Source: Gammaproteobacteria bacterium | GTDB taxonomy: Bacteria; Pseudomonadota; Gammaproteobacteria; Burkholderiales; Rhodocyclaceae | Assembly: GCA_018819515.1 (NCBI GenBank) | Contig: JAHJPX010000016.1 | Span: forward strand, 1 to 37,506 | Direction: 5' to 3' | Length of the DNA: 37,506 nucleotides | Shown: positions 22,983 to 31,311 of the stretch, piece by piece | Numbering within the stretch: the stretch's first letter is position 1 | Layout of the letters: every line of letters begins with the position of its first letter | Notes under the pieces: generated by a model | The model's input: the letters and a program-made list of their open reading frames with translations, nothing else | What the model was told of the DNA's origin: nothing | Database searches by the model: none | Translations under genes and position numbers: made by a program

Positions 22983-24950
22983 ATGGTGGCAATGCCGGCG
23001 GCGCTGGAGGAAGGCGCCATGCTGGATACTTTTCCGCGGCTGTTGCGGCACCACGCCAACGTGCGCGGTGACAGGCCCGCCATGCGCGAGAAGGATCTCG
23101 GCATCTGGCAGAGCTGGACCTGGCAACAGGTCGCGGACGAGGTCGCCGCCATGGCCTGTGGGCTGGCCGAACTCGGCTTCAAGCGCGGTGACCGCCTCGC
23201 CATTATCGGCGACAACCGGCCGCGCCTCTACTGGGCCATGCTCGCGGCGCAAAGCCTGGGCGGCATCCCGGTTCCCCTCTACCAGGACGCGGTCGCGCAG
23301 GAGATGGTCTTCGTCCTGCAGGACGCCGATATCCACATCGCCATCGTCGAGGACCAGGAGCAGGTGGACAAACTGCTCGAAGTGCGCGAGCAATGCCCGG
23401 CGCTGAAGCACATCCTCTACGACGAACCGCGCGGCCTGCGCCATTACACCCAGACCTATCTGCACGGCCTCGACGAAGTACTGGCCATGGGTCGCATCCA
23501 CAACACGAACCAGCCGGACTTCCTTGGCCAGGAGATTGCGCAGGGCAAGACCGACGACGTCTCGGTGATCCTCTATACCTCCGGCACCACCGGCAAGCCG
23601 AAGGGCGTCTGCCAGACCCACGCGGCCTTCATTGCCGCAGCGCGCGGTTCGATGCTGTTCGATCACCTCACGGATGCCGAAGACATCCTGTCCTACCTGC
23701 CGATGGCCTGGGTCGGCGACCACCTGTTCTCGCTAGCGCAGGCGGTGGCGGCCGGCTTCACGGTGAACTGCCCGGAGTCGGCCGAAACGGTGATGATCGA
23801 CCTGCGCGAGATTGGGCCGAGCTACTACTTCGCGCCGCCGCGGGTGTTCGAGAACCTGCTGACGCAGGTGATGATCCGCATGGAAGATGCGGGGCGCATC
23901 AAGCGCGAGATGTTCCACACCTTCATGAAGGTGGCCAAGCGCAGCGGCGCCGAGATCCTCGACGGCCATCCGGTACCGGCCATCGATCGCCTGCTCTATG
24001 CGCTCGGCAACCTCCTCATCTACGGCCCCTTGCGCAACGTGCTGGGCATGAGCCGCATCCGCGTCGCGTATACAGCGGGCGCGGCCATCGGTCCGGACCT
24101 GTTCCGCTTCTACCGCTCGATCGGCATCAACCTCAAGCAGCTCTACGGCCAGACGGAGACCTGCGCCTACGTATGCCTGCAGCCCGATGGCCAGATCAAG
24201 TTCGATTCCGTCGGCAAGGCGGCGCCGCAGGTCGAGGTGAAGATCGCCGACAGCGGCGAGATCCTGGTGCGCGGGCCGATGGTGATGAAGGAATACTACA
24301 AGCGGCCGGATGCCACCGCCGAGGCCATCGATGCCGAGCGTTTCTTCCACACCGGCGACGCGGGCTTCATCGACAGTGACGGCCACATCAAGATCATCGA
24401 CCGCGCCAAGGACGTCGGCAAGCTGGCCGGCGGCGCGATGTTCGCGCCCAACTACATCGAGAACAAGCTCAAGTTCTTCCCGTACATCAAGGAGGCAGTC
24501 TGCTTTGGCCACGACCGTGACATGGTCTGCGCCTTCATCAACATCGACGTCGGTGCGGTCGGCAACTGGGCGGAGCGGCGGGGCCTGGCCTACAGCGGCT
24601 ACACCGACCTGGCCAGCAAGCCTGAGGTGGTCGACCTGATCAGGGACTGTGTCGGACAGGTGAATGCCGAACTGGCCACCGACGCGAAAATGGCCGAGAC
24701 GCAGATCCATCGTTTCCTGGTCCTGCACAAGGAACTCGACCCCGACGACGACGAACTGACCCGTACCCGCAAGGTGCGACGAGGCTTCATCGCCGAGAAG
24801 TACGCGGTGCTGATCGATGCGCTGTACTCGGGCAAGACGCACCAGTTCATCGAGACCGAAGTAAAATTCGAAGACGGCCGCCGCGGCAAGGTGGCGGCCG
24901 ACCTGAGCATCTGCGAAGCGAAAGTCGAGGCGACGGGGAAGGCGTCATGA
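22983..24950 (+). CDS. Long-chain acyl-CoA ligase-like AMP-binding protein
   Basis: A 655-residue member of the adenylate-forming superfamily, which activates a carboxylic acid to its CoA thioester through an acyl-AMP. The P-loop motif YTSGTTGKPKG starts at residue 198. The motifs LKQLYGQTETCAY and HTGDAGFIDSDGHIKIIDR follow, with the catalytic lysine region near the C-terminus replaced by the long-chain ligase style end (RKVRRGFIAEKY). The length and long insertion fit the FadD15/ACSL type. The start at 22983 follows AGGAGA; further Met codons at 22992 and 23019 are possible. It heads an operon with a branched-chain amino acid type ABC transporter, and its stop overlaps livG by four bases. 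The likely job is to activate the imported acid. Confidence 0.9.
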   Translation: MVAMPAALEEGAMLDTFPRLLRHHANVRGDRPAMREKDLGIWQSWTWQQVADEVAAMACGLAELGFKRGDRLAIIGDNRPRLYWAMLAAQSLGGIPVPLYQDAVAQEMVFVLQDADIHIAIVEDQEQVDKLLEVREQCPALKHILYDEPRGLRHYTQTYLHGLDEVLAMGRIHNTNQPDFLGQEIAQGKTDDVSVILYTSGTTGKPKGVCQTHAAFIAAARGSMLFDHLTDAEDILSYLPMAWVGDHLFSLAQAVAAGFTVNCPESAETVMIDLREIGPSYYFAPPRVFENLLTQVMIRMEDAGRIKREMFHTFMKVAKRSGAEILDGHPVPAIDRLLYALGNLLIYGPLRNVLGMSRIRVAYTAGAAIGPDLFRFYRSIGINLKQLYGQTETCAYVCLQPDGQIKFDSVGKAAPQVEVKIADSGEILVRGPMVMKEYYKRPDATAEAIDAERFFHTGDAGFIDSDGHIKIIDRAKDVGKLAGGAMFAPNYIENKLKFFPYIKEAVCFGHDRDMVCAFINIDVGAVGNWAERRGLAYSGYTDLASKPEVVDLIRDCVGQVNAELATDAKMAETQIHRFLVLHKELDPDDDELTRTRKVRRGFIAEKYAVLIDALYSGKTHQFIETEVKFEDGRRGKVAADLSICEAKVEATGKAS

Positions 24951-25726
24951 GAGAGATCGGCGACGTCATCCTCGATCTGCGCAGCGTTTCGCTGGCCTTC
25001 GGTGGCGTCAAGGCACTGACCGACATCTCCTTCGACGTGCGCGAGCACGAGATTCGCGCCATCATCGGCCCCAACGGCGCCGGCAAGAGTTCGATGCTCA
25101 ACGTCATCAACGGCGTGTACCGGCCGCAAGAGGGCGAGGTGATCCTGCGCGGCGAACACTTCAGGCGCATGGACCCTTATCGCGTCGCCAGGGCCGGCAT
25201 CGCCCGCACCTTCCAGAGCCTGGCGCTGTTCAAGGGCATGAGCGTGATCGACAACATCATGACCGGTCGCAACCTGAAGATGAAGGCGAACCTGTTCCAG
25301 CAGGCGGTCTGGTGGGGGCCGGCGCAGCGCGAAGAACTCGCCCATCGCGCCAAGGTCGAAGAGATCATCGATTTCCTGGAAATCCAGCACATCCGCAAGA
25401 CGCCGGTCGGACGGCTGCCCTACGGCCTGCAGAAGCGCGTGGACCTCGGGCGGGCGCTGGCCATGGAGCCGCAGATCCTGCTGCTCGACGAGCCGATGGC
25501 CGGCATGAACGTGGAAGAGAAGCAGGACATGAGCCGCTTCATCCTCGACGTGAACGACCAGTTCGGCACCACCATCGTGCTGATCGAGCACGACATGGGC
25601 GTGGTGATGGACCTGTCCGACCGCGTGGTGGTGCTTGACTATGGCAGGAAGATCGGCGACGGTTCGCCCGACGAGGTGCGTACCAATCCCGAAGTCATCA
25701 AGGCCTATCTGGGCGCCAGCCATTGA
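24947..25726 (+). CDS. Branched-chain amino acid-type ABC transporter ATP-binding protein (LivG-like)
   Basis: A 259-residue ATPase. Walker A GPNGAGKSS, the LivG-typical degenerate signature LPYGLQKRVDLGRALA in place of LSGGQ, Walker B ILLLDEPMAG and the switch His in LIEHDMGVVMDLSDRV are all present. It pairs with the LivF-like ATPase encoded downstream to power the transporter at the inner face of the membrane. Its ATG overlaps the ligase stop (ATGA), so translation is coupled. In this operon type, Liv-like systems carry organic acids as well as amino acids. The neighbouring CoA ligases favour an acid. Confidence 0.93.
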   Translation: MREIGDVILDLRSVSLAFGGVKALTDISFDVREHEIRAIIGPNGAGKSSMLNVINGVYRPQEGEVILRGEHFRRMDPYRVARAGIARTFQSLALFKGMSVIDNIMTGRNLKMKANLFQQAVWWGPAQREELAHRAKVEEIIDFLEIQHIRKTPVGRLPYGLQKRVDLGRALAMEPQILLLDEPMAGMNVEEKQDMSRFILDVNDQFGTTIVLIEHDMGVVMDLSDRVVVLDYGRKIGDGSPDEVRTNPEVIKAYLGASH

Positions 25727-25741
25727 ACGGGGACGACTGAA

Positions 25742-26671
25742 ATGGCCTTCTTCCTCGAAACCCTGATCGGCGGCCTGATGGCGGGGATGCTCTATTCGCT
25801 GGTGGCGCTCGGCTTCGTGCTCATCTACAAGGCCTCGGGTGTCTTCAACTTCGCCCAGGGCGCGCTCGTGCTGTTCGCCGCGCTGGCGATGGCGCGCTTC
25901 TCGGAATGGCTGCCGGCGTGGACGGGCATCGAGAACCCGGTCTTGGCCAACATCGGTGCCTTCATCGTAGCCGGCCTGATCATGTTCGTCGTCGCCTGGC
26001 TGATCGAGCGACTGGTGCTGCGCCACCTGGTCAACCAGGAAGGCGCGACGCTCTTGATGGTGACGCTGGGCATTGCTTACCTGCTCGAAGGCATCGGCCA
26101 GGGCTTCTTCGGCAACGACATCTACAAGATCGACGTCGGCATGCCCAAGGAACCGGTGCTGGTGCTGGAAAACATGTTCGAGGGCGGCATACTGATCAAC
26201 AAGGAGGACTTCATCGCCGCGCTGATCGCCGCGCTGCTGGTCGGCGCGCTGGCGTTGTTCTTCCAGAAGACCGCGACCGGCCGCGCGCTGCGCGCCGTGG
26301 CAGACGACCATCAGGCGGCGCAGTCGATCGGCATCCCGCTCAGCCGCATCTGGGTGATCATCTGGTGCGTGGCCGGTCTCGTCGCGCTGGTGGCCGGCAT
26401 CATCTGGGGCTCCAAGCTGGGCGTGCAGTTCTCGCTGGCCACCGTCGCGCTGCGCGCGCTGCCGGTAGTGATTCTCGGCGGCCTTACTTCAATACCGGGC
26501 GCCATCGTCGGCGGTCTGATCATCGGCGTCGGCGAGAAGCTCTCGGAGGTCTATCTCGGTCCCTACGTCGGCGGCGGCATCGAAATCTGGTTCGCCTACA
26601 TGCTGGCGCTCGTCTTCCTCCTCTTCCGCCCGCAGGGTTTGTTCGGCGAGAAGATCATCGACCGGGTGTAA
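25742..26671 (+). CDS. Branched-chain amino acid-type ABC transporter permease (LivH-like)
   Basis: A 309-residue inner-membrane permease with about eight hydrophobic segments. It starts MAFFLETLIGGLMAGMLYSL, which is typical of LivH, and has the SxGIPLSRIWVIIW and GLTSIPGAIVGGLIIGVGEK regions of the family. It lies 15 bases after livG with a GGGGAC ribosome binding site. It forms the channel with the LivM-like protein encoded downstream. Confidence 0.93.
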   Translation: MAFFLETLIGGLMAGMLYSLVALGFVLIYKASGVFNFAQGALVLFAALAMARFSEWLPAWTGIENPVLANIGAFIVAGLIMFVVAWLIERLVLRHLVNQEGATLLMVTLGIAYLLEGIGQGFFGNDIYKIDVGMPKEPVLVLENMFEGGILINKEDFIAALIAALLVGALALFFQKTATGRALRAVADDHQAAQSIGIPLSRIWVIIWCVAGLVALVAGIIWGSKLGVQFSLATVALRALPVVILGGLTSIPGAIVGGLIIGVGEKLSEVYLGPYVGGGIEIWFAYMLALVFLLFRPQGLFGEKIIDRV

Positions 26672-26676
26672 ATATG

Positions 26677-26752
26677 GCCCCCCACGCTCACATTCGTTCG
26701 CTGCCCCCCACAGGGGGGCGTTGCCTCCCTCGGGGCGGCCCTTCGGGAGGCT
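26677..26752 (+). repeat. Intergenic repeat C between livH and livM
   Basis: GCCCCCCACGCTCACATTCG, then TTCGCTGCCCCCCACAGGGG then GGCG and CTCGGGGCGGCCCTTCGGGAGG. It is rich in inverted C and G runs and resembles a repeat type common between genes of Burkholderiales-type genomes. The final GGGAGG lies seven bases before the livM ATG and serves as its ribosome binding site. Confidence 0.7.
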
Positions 26753-26756
26753 AGTC

Positions 26757-27833
26757 ATGTTCTACAGAGAGAACGGCCAGTTCAAGACCTCCTACCAGTC
26801 GGACCAGCAGATCTTTCCGATTGCGCAGGACCGCTGGGCCGTGCTGGCGATCATGGCCTTCGCCTTTGTCGGCGTGCCGTTCCTGGTCGACGAGTACCTG
26901 TTCCGCGCCATCCTGATTCCCTTCCTGATCCTGGCGCTGGCGGCGCTGGGTGTGAATCTGCTGGTCGGCTACTGCGGCCAGATCACGCTCGGCGCAGGCG
27001 CCTTCATGGCGGTCGGCGCCTATGCCGGCTACAACTTCCTGATCCGCATCGACGGCATGCCGATGCTGGCGGCCATCCTGCTCGGCGGCTTCGTTTCGGC
27101 GCTGGTCGGCATCGTTTTCGGCATACCGAGCCTGCGCGTGCGCGGCCTCTATCTCGCGATGGCGACGCTGGCGGCGCAATTCTTCTGGGACTGGGCCTTC
27201 CTGCGCATCAGTTGGTTCACCAACGACGCGCCGTCCGGCTCGGTGTCGGTGTCGAACCTGGAGCTGCTGGGCTTCCCCATCGAATCGCCGCTGCAGAAAT
27301 ACCTGTTCTGCCTTTCGCTGCTGGTGCTGTTCGCACTGCTCGCCAAGAACATGACGCGCAGCGCCATGGGCCGGCAGTGGATGGCGATCCGCGACATGGA
27401 CGTGGCGGCCGAGGTGATCGGCATCCGGCCGATGTTCGCCAAGCTCTCGGCCTTCGCGGTCAGTTCCTTCTACCTGGGCGTCGCCGGCGCGCTCTGGGGC
27501 TTCGTGCACCTCGGTTCCTGGGAGCCGGCGGCCTTCTCGATCGACCGTTCCTTCCAGTTGCTGTTCATGGTCATCATCGGCGGTATGGGCTCGATCATGG
27601 GCAGTTTCTTCGGCGCGGCGTTCATCGTCGTGCTGCCGATCTTTCTCAACCAGTTCCTGCCCTGGCTTGGCAACCTGGTCGGGATACATATTTCCACCGC
27701 GGGCGTGTCGCACGCCGAGTTCATGATCTTCGGGGCGCTGATCGTGTTCTTCCTGATTGTCGAGCCCCATGGCATTGCCCGGTTGTGGTCGACCGGCAAG
27801 GAGAAGTTGCGGCTCTGGCCGTTCCCGCACTAA
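26757..27833 (+). CDS. Branched-chain amino acid-type ABC transporter permease (LivM-like)
   Basis: A 358-residue inner-membrane permease. A soluble N-terminus (MFYRENGQFKTSYQSDQQ) precedes about ten hydrophobic segments. The LivM pattern NLLVGYCGQITLGAGAFMAV and IPSLRVRGLYLAMATLAAQF is clear, as is GGMGSIMGSFFGAAF. The start at 26757 has GGGAGG seven bases upstream, supplied by a dispersed repeat lying between this gene and livH. It forms the permease heterodimer with the LivH-like protein. Confidence 0.93.
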   Translation: MFYRENGQFKTSYQSDQQIFPIAQDRWAVLAIMAFAFVGVPFLVDEYLFRAILIPFLILALAALGVNLLVGYCGQITLGAGAFMAVGAYAGYNFLIRIDGMPMLAAILLGGFVSALVGIVFGIPSLRVRGLYLAMATLAAQFFWDWAFLRISWFTNDAPSGSVSVSNLELLGFPIESPLQKYLFCLSLLVLFALLAKNMTRSAMGRQWMAIRDMDVAAEVIGIRPMFAKLSAFAVSSFYLGVAGALWGFVHLGSWEPAAFSIDRSFQLLFMVIIGGMGSIMGSFFGAAFIVVLPIFLNQFLPWLGNLVGIHISTAGVSHAEFMIFGALIVFFLIVEPHGIARLWSTGKEKLRLWPFPH

Positions 27834-27856
27834 CCAACGAAGTAGGAGGAGACAAG

Positions 27857-29170
27857 ATGAAAGTACGCAAACTGATGATGGCCGCCGCCCTGGCGGCAAC
27901 GCTGTCGGCCCCGGTCATGGCGGCGGACCAGTTCTTCCCGGTGCTGGTCTATCGCACCGGCCCCTATGCGCCCAACGGTACGCCCTGGGCGAACGGCTAT
28001 GTCGATTACCTCAAGCTGGTCAACGCCAAGGGCGGCATCAACGGCGTCAAGCTGACCTTCGAGGAATGCGAGTTCGGCTATGCCACCGACCGCGGCGTCG
28101 AATGCTACGAGCGCCTGAAGGGCAAGGGCGGTGGTGCAACCGTGGTTCAGCCGCTGTCGACCGGTGTCACTTTCGCGCTGACCGAGAAGGCGGCGGTCGA
28201 CAAGATCCCGTTGATCACCGCCGGCTACGGCCGCAGCGAGTCGGCAAACGGCGCCGTGTTCACCTGGAACTTCCCGCTGCTCGGCACCTACTGGGTCGGC
28301 GCTGACGTGGCCATCCAGCACATCGCCAAGAAGGAGGGCGGCCTGGACAAGCTGAAGGGCAAGAAGATCGCGCTGGTCTATCACGACAGCCCATACGGCA
28401 AGGAGCCGATCCCGCTCCTGCAGGAACGCGCCAAGATGCATGGCTTCGACGTCATGCTGCTGCCGGTTGCCCACCCGGGCGTCGAGCAGAAGGCGACCTG
28501 GTTGCAGATCCGCCAGAACAAGCCGGACTACGTGCTGCTGTGGGGCTGGGGCGTGATGAACTCGACCTCGCTCAAGGAAGCGCAGGCGACCGGTTATCCG
28601 CGCGACAAGATGTACGGCATCTGGTGGGCCGGCGCCGAACCGGATGTGAAGGACGTCGGCGAAGGCGCCAAGGGCTACAACGCGATGACCTTGCAGCACG
28701 GCGCCGAGCCGAATTCGAAGGTGGTCAAGGACACGCTTGCCCTGGTGCATGCCAAGGGTCAGGGCACAGGGCCAAAGGAGGAAGTCGGCTCGGTGCTCTA
28801 CATGCGCGGCGTGCTGTCGGCCATGCTCGGCGTCGAAGGCGTGCGCAAGGCACAGGAACGCTTTGGCAAGGGCAAGACCATGACCGGCGAGCAGGTGCGC
28901 TGGGGTCTGGAGAACCTCAATCTCGACCAGAAGACGCTCGACGGGATGGGTTTCGCCGGCGTGATGCGGCCGGTACAGACCTCCTGCCTCGACCACATGG
29001 GTTCGTCGTGGGTGCGCGTGCATACCTGGGACGGCGGCAAGTGGAACTTCTCGTCCGACTGGTATCAGGCTGACGACAAGGTGATCCGGCCGATGGTGAT
29101 GCTGGCTTCGGGCAAGTATGCGGAGGAGAAGAAGCTGACGCCGCGCACGCCGGAACAGTGCAAGCAGTAA
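27857..29170 (+). CDS. ABC transporter periplasmic substrate-binding protein (Liv type)
   Basis: A 437-residue type I periplasmic binding protein. A classical signal peptide (MKVRKLMMAAALAATLSAPVMAAD, cut after AA near residue 22) is followed by a two-lobe fold: YRTGPYAPNGTPWANGYVDY, GGINGVKLTFEECEFGY, KIALVYHDSPYGKEP and GYPRDKMYGIWWAGAE. It is longer than LivJ/LivK and resembles the group found in clusters with acyl-CoA ligases, so it probably binds an organic acid rather than leucine. It contains several Cys residues. The ribosome binding site AGGAGGAGA is excellent, in line with high expression of binding proteins. Confidence 0.92.
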   Translation: MKVRKLMMAAALAATLSAPVMAADQFFPVLVYRTGPYAPNGTPWANGYVDYLKLVNAKGGINGVKLTFEECEFGYATDRGVECYERLKGKGGGATVVQPLSTGVTFALTEKAAVDKIPLITAGYGRSESANGAVFTWNFPLLGTYWVGADVAIQHIAKKEGGLDKLKGKKIALVYHDSPYGKEPIPLLQERAKMHGFDVMLLPVAHPGVEQKATWLQIRQNKPDYVLLWGWGVMNSTSLKEAQATGYPRDKMYGIWWAGAEPDVKDVGEGAKGYNAMTLQHGAEPNSKVVKDTLALVHAKGQGTGPKEEVGSVLYMRGVLSAMLGVEGVRKAQERFGKGKTMTGEQVRWGLENLNLDQKTLDGMGFAGVMRPVQTSCLDHMGSSWVRVHTWDGGKWNFSSDWYQADDKVIRPMVMLASGKYAEEKKLTPRTPEQCKQ

Positions 29171-29178
29171 TGGCAGCG

Positions 29179-29198
29179 GGGGCCGCGCGAGCGGCCCC
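29179..29198 (+). promoter_or_regulatory. Stable intercistronic hairpin (GCGA loop)
   Basis: GGGGCCGC-GCGA-GCGGCCCC forms a perfect 8-bp GC stem closed by a GNRA-type tetraloop, nine bases beyond the binding-protein stop codon. There is no U-run after it. The usual role of such a structure is to protect the 3' end of the binding-protein mRNA, giving more of it than of the downstream livF message. Confidence 0.55.
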
Positions 29199-29217
29199 AT
29201 TTACCGCCGAGGAGGCT

Positions 29218-30024
29218 ATGGCCGACACGCTACTCAACGTCAACAGCATCGAGGTGATCTACAACCACGTGATCCTTGTGCTGAAGGGCGTCTCGTTCAC
29301 CGTGCCCGAGGGCGGCATTGTCGCTCTGCTGGGCGGCAACGGCGCCGGCAAGACGACCACGCTGCGTGCGGTCAGCAACCTGCTCGAAGGCGAGCGCGGC
29401 GCGGTGACCAAGGGCAGCATCGAGCTGCGCGGCGAGCGCATCGAGGCGCTGACGCCGGCGGAGCTGGTCAAGCGCGGCGTGATCCAGGTGATGGAGGGCC
29501 GGCACTGCTTCGGCCACTTGACCATCGAGGAGAACCTGCTGACCGGCTCCTTTACACGGCGCGACGGCAAGGCCGCCGTGGCCGAAACGCTGGAGAAGGT
29601 CTACACGTACTTCCCGCGCCTGAAGACGCGCCGCACCAGCCAGGCCGCCTACACCTCGGGCGGCGAGCAGCAGATGACGGCGATTGGCCGGGCGCTTATG
29701 GCCAACCCGAAGATGGTGCTGCTCGACGAGCCGTCGATGGGCTTGGCGCCACAGATCGTCGACGAGGTGTTCGGCATCGTCAAGGACCTCAACCAGAAGG
29801 AAAACGTTACCTTCCTGCTGGCGGAGCAGAACACCAACATGGCGCTACGCTACGCGGACTTCGGATACATCCTGGAGAACGGCCGCGTGGTGATGGAAGG
29901 CGCCGCCGACGAGCTGCGCAACAACGAGGACGTCAAGGAGTTCTACCTCGGCATCTCGACTCACGGCCGCAAGAGCTTTCGTGAAGTGAAGCACTACCGT
30001 CGACGCAAGCGGTGGCTGGCATGA
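29218..30024 (+). CDS. Branched-chain amino acid-type ABC transporter ATP-binding protein (LivF-like)
   Basis: A 268-residue ATPase. Walker A GGNGAGKTT, signature TSGGEQQM, Walker B MVLLDEPSMGLAP and the AEQNTNMALRYAD switch region are present. It partners the LivG-like protein. The C-terminus is extended by about 20 basic residues (FREVKHYRRRKRWLA), which is unusual for LivF. The start at 29218 follows GAGGAG. The stop overlaps the start of the PaaK-like gene (ATGA), so the two are translationally coupled. Confidence 0.93.
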   Translation: MADTLLNVNSIEVIYNHVILVLKGVSFTVPEGGIVALLGGNGAGKTTTLRAVSNLLEGERGAVTKGSIELRGERIEALTPAELVKRGVIQVMEGRHCFGHLTIEENLLTGSFTRRDGKAAVAETLEKVYTYFPRLKTRRTSQAAYTSGGEQQMTAIGRALMANPKMVLLDEPSMGLAPQIVDEVFGIVKDLNQKENVTFLLAEQNTNMALRYADFGYILENGRVVMEGAADELRNNEDVKEFYLGISTHGRKSFREVKHYRRRKRWLA

Positions 30025-31253
30025 GCCAATATCTCGACGACTCCGAAACACGATCCCCGGAGGTACGCGAGGCTGCGCTGATGGCGCGCCTGCCGGTGCA
30101 GCTCGCCCACGCGAAAAGTCAGTCGTCGTGGTACGCCACTGTCCTGGCCGAGTTCGATCCGCAGGCCGTCGCGTCGCGTGCCGATCTCGCGCGGCTGCCG
30201 GTGGTGCGCAAGCATCAGTTGCTGGAATTGCAGAGAAAGACCTTGCCCTTCGGCGGCCTCACTGCGACGCCGCTGGCGAAGCTCGGACGTGTCTTTTCCT
30301 CACCCGGGCCCATCTACGATCCCGAGGGCACGGGCGCCGACTGGTGGCGTTTCGGCCGGTCGTTGTACGCCGCTGGTTTCCGTGCCGGCGACCTGGTGCA
30401 CAACACTTTCTCCTATCACTTCACGCCGGCCGGCTTCATGGTCGACGGTGCTGCGCGCCGGCTCGGCTGCCCGGTCTTCCCGGCCGGCGTCGGCCAGACC
30501 GAGATGCAGGTGCAGGCCATCGCCGACCTGCGCCCCGCCGGTTATGTCGGCACGCCCAGCTTCCTCAAGATCATCCTCGACAAGGCCGACGAGCTGAAGG
30601 CCGACGTGTCGAGTTTGAAGAAGGCGGTGGTCTCCGGTGAAGCCTTCTTCCCGGCGCAGAAGCAGGCCTGCGCCGAACGCGGCATAGCCGCGTATCAGGC
30701 CTATGCGAGCGCCGACCTCGGCGTCATCGCCTATGAGACGTCGGCGCGCGAAGGCCTGGTCGTCGAGGAAGACCTGATCGTCGAAATCGTCCGGCCGGGC
30801 ACCGGCGAGCCGGTGGCGGCGGGCGAGGTCGGCGAGGTGGTCGTCACCACCTTCAACCCCGACTATCCGCTGGTCCGCTTCGGCACCGGCGACCTCTCGG
30901 CGATCCTGCCCGGCGTTTCGCCCTGCGGCCGGACCAACGTGCGCATCAAAGGCTGGATGGGGCGGGCCGACCAGACTACCAAGGTCAAGGGCATGTTTGT
31001 GCATCCGGAGCAGGTGGCGGCGGTGGTCAAGCGCCACCCGGAAGTCGCGCGGGCGCGCCTCGTGGTGACGAATGCCGACGGCAACGATGTAATGACCCTG
31101 CATTGCGAAGCGGTAGCGTCGGACCCACTCAAGGCGGCGCTTGCCGATAGCATCCGCGATGTCACCAAGCTGCGCGGCGAAGTGGCCTTCGCCGCCGCCG
31201 GTACCCTGCCCAACGACGGCAAGGTCATCAGCGACGACCGCAAATACGAGTAG
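30021..31253 (+). CDS. PaaK-like AMP-binding protein with altered P-loop
   Basis: A 410-residue protein with the layout and C-terminal domain of phenylacetate-CoA ligase relatives (PLVRFGTGDLSAI, MGRADQTTKVKGMFVHPEQ and LPNDGKVISDDRKYE). The usual phosphate-binding SSGTTGxPxG motif is replaced at residues 93-103 by SSPGPIYDPEG, so adenylate formation may be altered. It may be an active ligase of an unusual subgroup or a regulatory paralog. Residues 32-40 are encoded by sequence matching the dispersed palindromic repeat A. It is the last gene of the Liv operon and overlaps livF by four bases. In PaaK-type enzymes the acid is aromatic, which suggests but does not show an aromatic substrate here. 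Confidence 0.85.
   Translation: MSQYLDDSETRSPEVREAALMARLPVQLAHAKSQSSWYATVLAEFDPQAVASRADLARLPVVRKHQLLELQRKTLPFGGLTATPLAKLGRVFSSPGPIYDPEGTGADWWRFGRSLYAAGFRAGDLVHNTFSYHFTPAGFMVDGAARRLGCPVFPAGVGQTEMQVQAIADLRPAGYVGTPSFLKIILDKADELKADVSSLKKAVVSGEAFFPAQKQACAERGIAAYQAYASADLGVIAYETSAREGLVVEEDLIVEIVRPGTGEPVAAGEVGEVVVTTFNPDYPLVRFGTGDLSAILPGVSPCGRTNVRIKGWMGRADQTTKVKGMFVHPEQVAAVVKRHPEVARARLVVTNADGNDVMTLHCEAVASDPLKAALADSIRDVTKLRGEVAFAAAGTLPNDGKVISDDRKYE
30113..30139 (+). repeat. Palindromic repeat A-like sequence inside a gene (copy 12)
   Basis: GAAAAGTCAG at the left and TACGCCAC at the right match the consensus exactly; four of 27 positions differ, all in the middle, so the hairpin arms no longer pair. 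It is in frame in the PaaK-like gene. It is either an in-frame insertion or a coincidental match in a variable helix. Confidence 0.5.
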
Positions 31254-31256
31254 CAG

Positions 31257-31280
31257 GAAAGTCAGCCGTGGCGGTACGCC
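31257..31280 (+). repeat. Palindromic repeat A, copy 13
   Basis: GAAAGTCAGCC then GTGGCG-GTA-CGCC, three bases beyond the stop of the PaaK-like gene. The right arm has lost its last two bases. Confidence 0.75.
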
Positions 31281-31297
31281 GATAGCGGTCGGCGTCA

Positions 31298-31306
31298 TGC
31301 TATAAG
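31298..31306 (+). promoter_or_regulatory. Extended -10 promoter for the AEC gene, possibly leaderless
   Basis: TGC-TATAAG is an extended -10 element. Its expected transcription start falls on or within a base or two of the ATG at 31312, so the message may lack a leader. No ribosome binding site is seen. Confidence 0.4.
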
Positions 31307-31311
31307 AGCGC

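Noticed and set aside
24599..26311. Very long open frame on the minus strand (570 codons) opposite the ligase and livG/livH
   Set aside because: It is the antisense shadow of three well-supported genes, is rich in His/Asp/Gln/Glu as expected for the complement of high-GC coding DNA, and has no ribosome binding site or known motif.
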